Source: Methylobacteriaceae bacterium (GTDB lineage Bacteria; Pseudomonadota; Alphaproteobacteria; Rhizobiales; Beijerinckiaceae). From it: DNA of 8,133 bases. The notes below the pieces were generated by a model. The model worked only from the letters and a program-made list of their open reading frames with translations. It did no database searches and was not told the origin of the DNA. The stretch lies in the NCBI GenBank assembly GCA_019247255.1, contig JAFAPJ010000120.1:1-8133 (forward strand), read 5' to 3'. Below, piece after piece: positions 6,726 through 8,133 of this stretch (its first letter is position 1; each line of letters opens with the position of its first letter). The position numbers were made by a program, and so were the translations under genes.

Positions 6726-6739
6726 TTACGTTGCGTATT
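6725..6739 (-). promoter_or_regulatory. candidate antitoxin operator (TACG-TTG-CGTA)
   Basis: TACG (6727-6730) and CGTA (6734-6737) are complementary around TTG, and the pair 6725/6739 extends it by one base after a mismatch. It touches the -35 box of the candidate toxin-antitoxin promoter, where the antitoxin would be expected to bind for autorepression. Short palindromes like this also arise by chance. Confidence 0.3.
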
Positions 6740-6800
6740 CCGTTCCCGACCGGCTCGCCTCCGATCAAGGGTGCGTTGGAAACGGAGCCCCGAGCGCGTA

Positions 6801-6823
6801 GATCGGCGCGATGATCGCCGATC
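6801..6823 (+). promoter_or_regulatory. inverted repeat with the dusA start codon in its loop
   Basis: GATCGGCG (6801-6808) and CGCCGATC (6816-6823) are perfect 8-base complements around the seven-base loop CGATGAT, which contains the dusA ATG (6811-6813). In mRNA this would be a strong hairpin presenting the start codon in the loop. Three further GATC units cluster just after (6820, 6826, 6833). It could restrict ribosome access or bind a protein. No ribosome binding site is seen upstream. Confidence 0.45.
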
Positions 6824-7845
6824 CCGATCTCCGATCCGCCGAGGCAGCTGCCGGGCGCCTGAGCCCCTGGCGCTTCTCGGTCGCGCCCATGATGGACTGG
6901 ACCGACCGGCATTGCCGGGCCTTTCACCGCGTCCTGTCGCGGCGGGCGCGGCTCTACACGGAGATGGTCACGACGGGCGCCGTCCTCCACGGACCGCGCG
7001 AGCGGCTTCTCGGCTTCGCGCCGGGGGAGCATCCGGTCGCCCTCCAGCTCGGCGGCTCCGATCCCGGCGACCTCGCCCGCGCGGCCCGCATCGCGGCCGA
7101 TCACGGCTACGACGAGGTGAACCTCAACGTCGGCTGCCCGTCGGACCGCGTGCAGGAGGGGCGTTTCGGCGCCTGCCTGATGCGCGAGCCGGCGCTCGTC
7201 GGCGATTGCGTCGCCGCCATGAAGGCGGCCGTTGCGGTCCCGGTCACGGTGAAGTGCCGGCTCGGGGTCGACGAGCAGGACACGGAGGCGGCGCTCGACG
7301 CGATGGCCGCGTCCGTCTTCGCGGCCGGCGCCGATGCGCTCGTGGTCCATGCCCGCAAGGCTTGGCTCCAGGGCTTGTCCCCGAAGGAGAACCGGGAGGT
7401 GCCCCCGCTCGATCACGGCCGCGTGCATCGGCTGAAGGCGGCCTGGCCGGACAGACCGGTCGCGATCAACGGCGGGATCGCGACGGCCGCCGAAGCGCGC
7501 CGTCAGCTCGCCCATTTGGACGGCGTCATGATGGGCCGGGCCGCCTATGGCGAGCCGGCCGAGCTCCTCCGCGTCGACCCGGAGCTCTTCGGCGAACCCG
7601 CCCCGGTCGCCGACCCGTTCGCGGCCGCGGAGGCGATGGAGCCCTACCTGGCGGCGCGGCTCGCCGAGGGGCTGCGCCTGCACGCGATCACGCGGCACAT
7701 GCTCGGCCTCTTCAACGGACGCCCGGGGGCGCGCGCCTATCGCCGGCACCTCGCGACGGCCGGCACGCGGGCGGATGCGGACCTCGCCACGTTGCGGGAG
7801 GCCGTGCGCCTTGTCGCCCGCGAGACGGAACGGGCAGCCGCGTGA
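6811..7845 (+). CDS. dusA: tRNA-dihydrouridine synthase DusA (sites 20/20a)
   Basis: The 344-residue FMN enzyme reduces uridines in the D-loop of tRNA to dihydrouridine using NADPH. It has the TIM-barrel signatures of the family: V-A-P-M-M-D-W-T-D (24-32), N-L-N-V-G-C-P-S with expected catalytic Cys109, F-G-A-C-L-M shortly after, H180-A-R-K-A-W-L-Q-G-L-S-P-K-E-N-R typical of the DusA branch, the FMN phosphate-binding N220-G-G and M-M-G-R (240-243). A C-terminal helical tRNA-binding part includes R-H-M-L-G-L-F-N-G near residue 295. Length fits DusA. The ATG at 6811 is the only usable start because a stop lies at 6799-6801 and later ATGs cut into the conserved core. It has no clear ribosome binding site and lies in the loop of an inverted repeat. 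The stop overlaps the next gene by four bases. Confidence 0.95.
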   Translation: MIADPDLRSAEAAAGRLSPWRFSVAPMMDWTDRHCRAFHRVLSRRARLYTEMVTTGAVLHGPRERLLGFAPGEHPVALQLGGSDPGDLARAARIAADHGYDEVNLNVGCPSDRVQEGRFGACLMREPALVGDCVAAMKAAVAVPVTVKCRLGVDEQDTEAALDAMAASVFAAGADALVVHARKAWLQGLSPKENREVPPLDHGRVHRLKAAWPDRPVAINGGIATAAEARRQLAHLDGVMMGRAAYGEPAELLRVDPELFGEPAPVADPFAAAEAMEPYLAARLAEGLRLHAITRHMLGLFNGRPGARAYRRHLATAGTRADADLATLREAVRLVARETERAAA

Positions 7846-8133
7846 CGACGGATTTCGCCCCGACCGATCCGGGCTTCGCCGAGCGGGTCCGCCGCTCCTT
7901 CGCCCGCCAGCCCATGATGGCGACGATCGGCGCCGAGCTCCTGCGCGTCGCGCCGGGCGCCGTCGACATCGCGCTCGCGAAGGCGCCCCACATCCTCCAG
8001 CAGCACGGCTTCGTGCATGCGGGGGTGCTCGCGACCCTCGCCGACACGGCCTGCGGCTTCGCGGCCCTGACGCTCATGCCGGCCTCCGCCGGGGTGCTCA
8101 CGGTCGAGTTCAAGATCAACCTGATGGCGCCCG
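7842..8133 (+). CDS. PaaI-family hotdog thioesterase (3' truncated)
   Basis: The frame starts with GTG at 7842, overlapping the dusA stop as GTGA, and is open to the window end (97 complete codons). GGAACGGG lies shortly upstream and can serve as ribosome binding site. The sequence shows the hotdog thioesterase pattern: a first helix region, then A-P-H-I-L-Q-Q-H-G-F-V-H-A-G-V-L (48-63) and A-T-L-A-D-T-A-C-G (64-72), matching the family's H-G-G-V...L-x-D motif, with His59, Gly61 and Asp68 as likely active-site residues. The visible end V-E-F-K-I-N-L-M-A-P fits the next conserved strand, and about 40-60 residues should be missing. By family it hydrolyses an acyl- or aryl-CoA; the substrate is unknown. 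The overlap implies translational coupling with dusA. The reverse-strand frames over the same bases are shadows. Confidence 0.85.
   Translation, partial: MTTDFAPTDPGFAERVRRSFARQPMMATIGAELLRVAPGAVDIALAKAPHILQQHGFVHAGVLATLADTACGFAALTLMPASAGVLTVEFKINLMAP

Noticed and set aside
6709..6746. GGAAC and GTTCC as a long inverted repeat around the toxin-antitoxin promoter
   Set aside because: Five-base arms 28 bases apart are weak, and the tighter TACG-TTG-CGTA is a better operator candidate.
6502..7749. A 415-codon minus-strand frame covering dusA
   Set aside because: Its composition is that of an antisense shadow (Arg, Gly, Ala, His), and dusA on the other strand has full family motifs.

Overview
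The window looks like a chromosomal segment of a high-GC alphaproteobacterium, most likely of the order Hyphomicrobiales (Rhizobiales). The grounds are the very GC-rich coding sequence, the kind of small charged protein resembling family DUF6481, a DusA-type dihydrouridine synthase and an orphan thiamine-diphosphate enzyme of a type I associate with that group. No search was run, so the placement is inference. No rRNA, tRNA, CRISPR array, insertion sequence or phage gene was seen.

Layout. The left edge (2-1399, +) is the 3' part of an FAD-dependent oxidoreductase of the UDP-galactopyranose mutase / protoporphyrinogen-oxidase-like group; only the N-terminal dinucleotide-binding tip is missing. 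A tiny exported protein follows (1539-1766, +). Three genes then run leftward: a DUF6481-like coiled-coil protein (4021-4377), a small exported protein (3564-3854) and a large ThDP-dependent enzyme resembling acetolactate synthase (1803-3470). Divergent from them is mntH (4599-5966, +), an NRAMP manganese transporter. Its promoter carries a 6-4-6 palindrome that closely resembles the MntR operator.

Between mntH and dusA lies a leftward type II toxin-antitoxin pair: a RelE/ParE-family toxin (6299-6688) whose end overlaps the start of an XRE-family antitoxin (5998-6309). Right of it, dusA (6811-7845, +) overlaps by four bases (GTGA) a PaaI-type hotdog thioesterase (from 7842) that runs off the right edge.

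The genes do not form one pathway. Coherent units are the toxin-antitoxin operon, the dusA-thioesterase pair, and mntH with its putative metal-responsive operator. I found no clear new multi-gene system. The most unusual signals are regulatory: the mntH operator, two mutually exclusive hairpins at the ribosome-binding site of the small exported protein at 3564-3854, the dusA start codon lying in the loop of a perfect 8-bp inverted repeat, and a possible leaderless toxin transcript. No gene-free stretch exceeds 300 bases; the longest, 4378-4598, is the divergent mntH control region.
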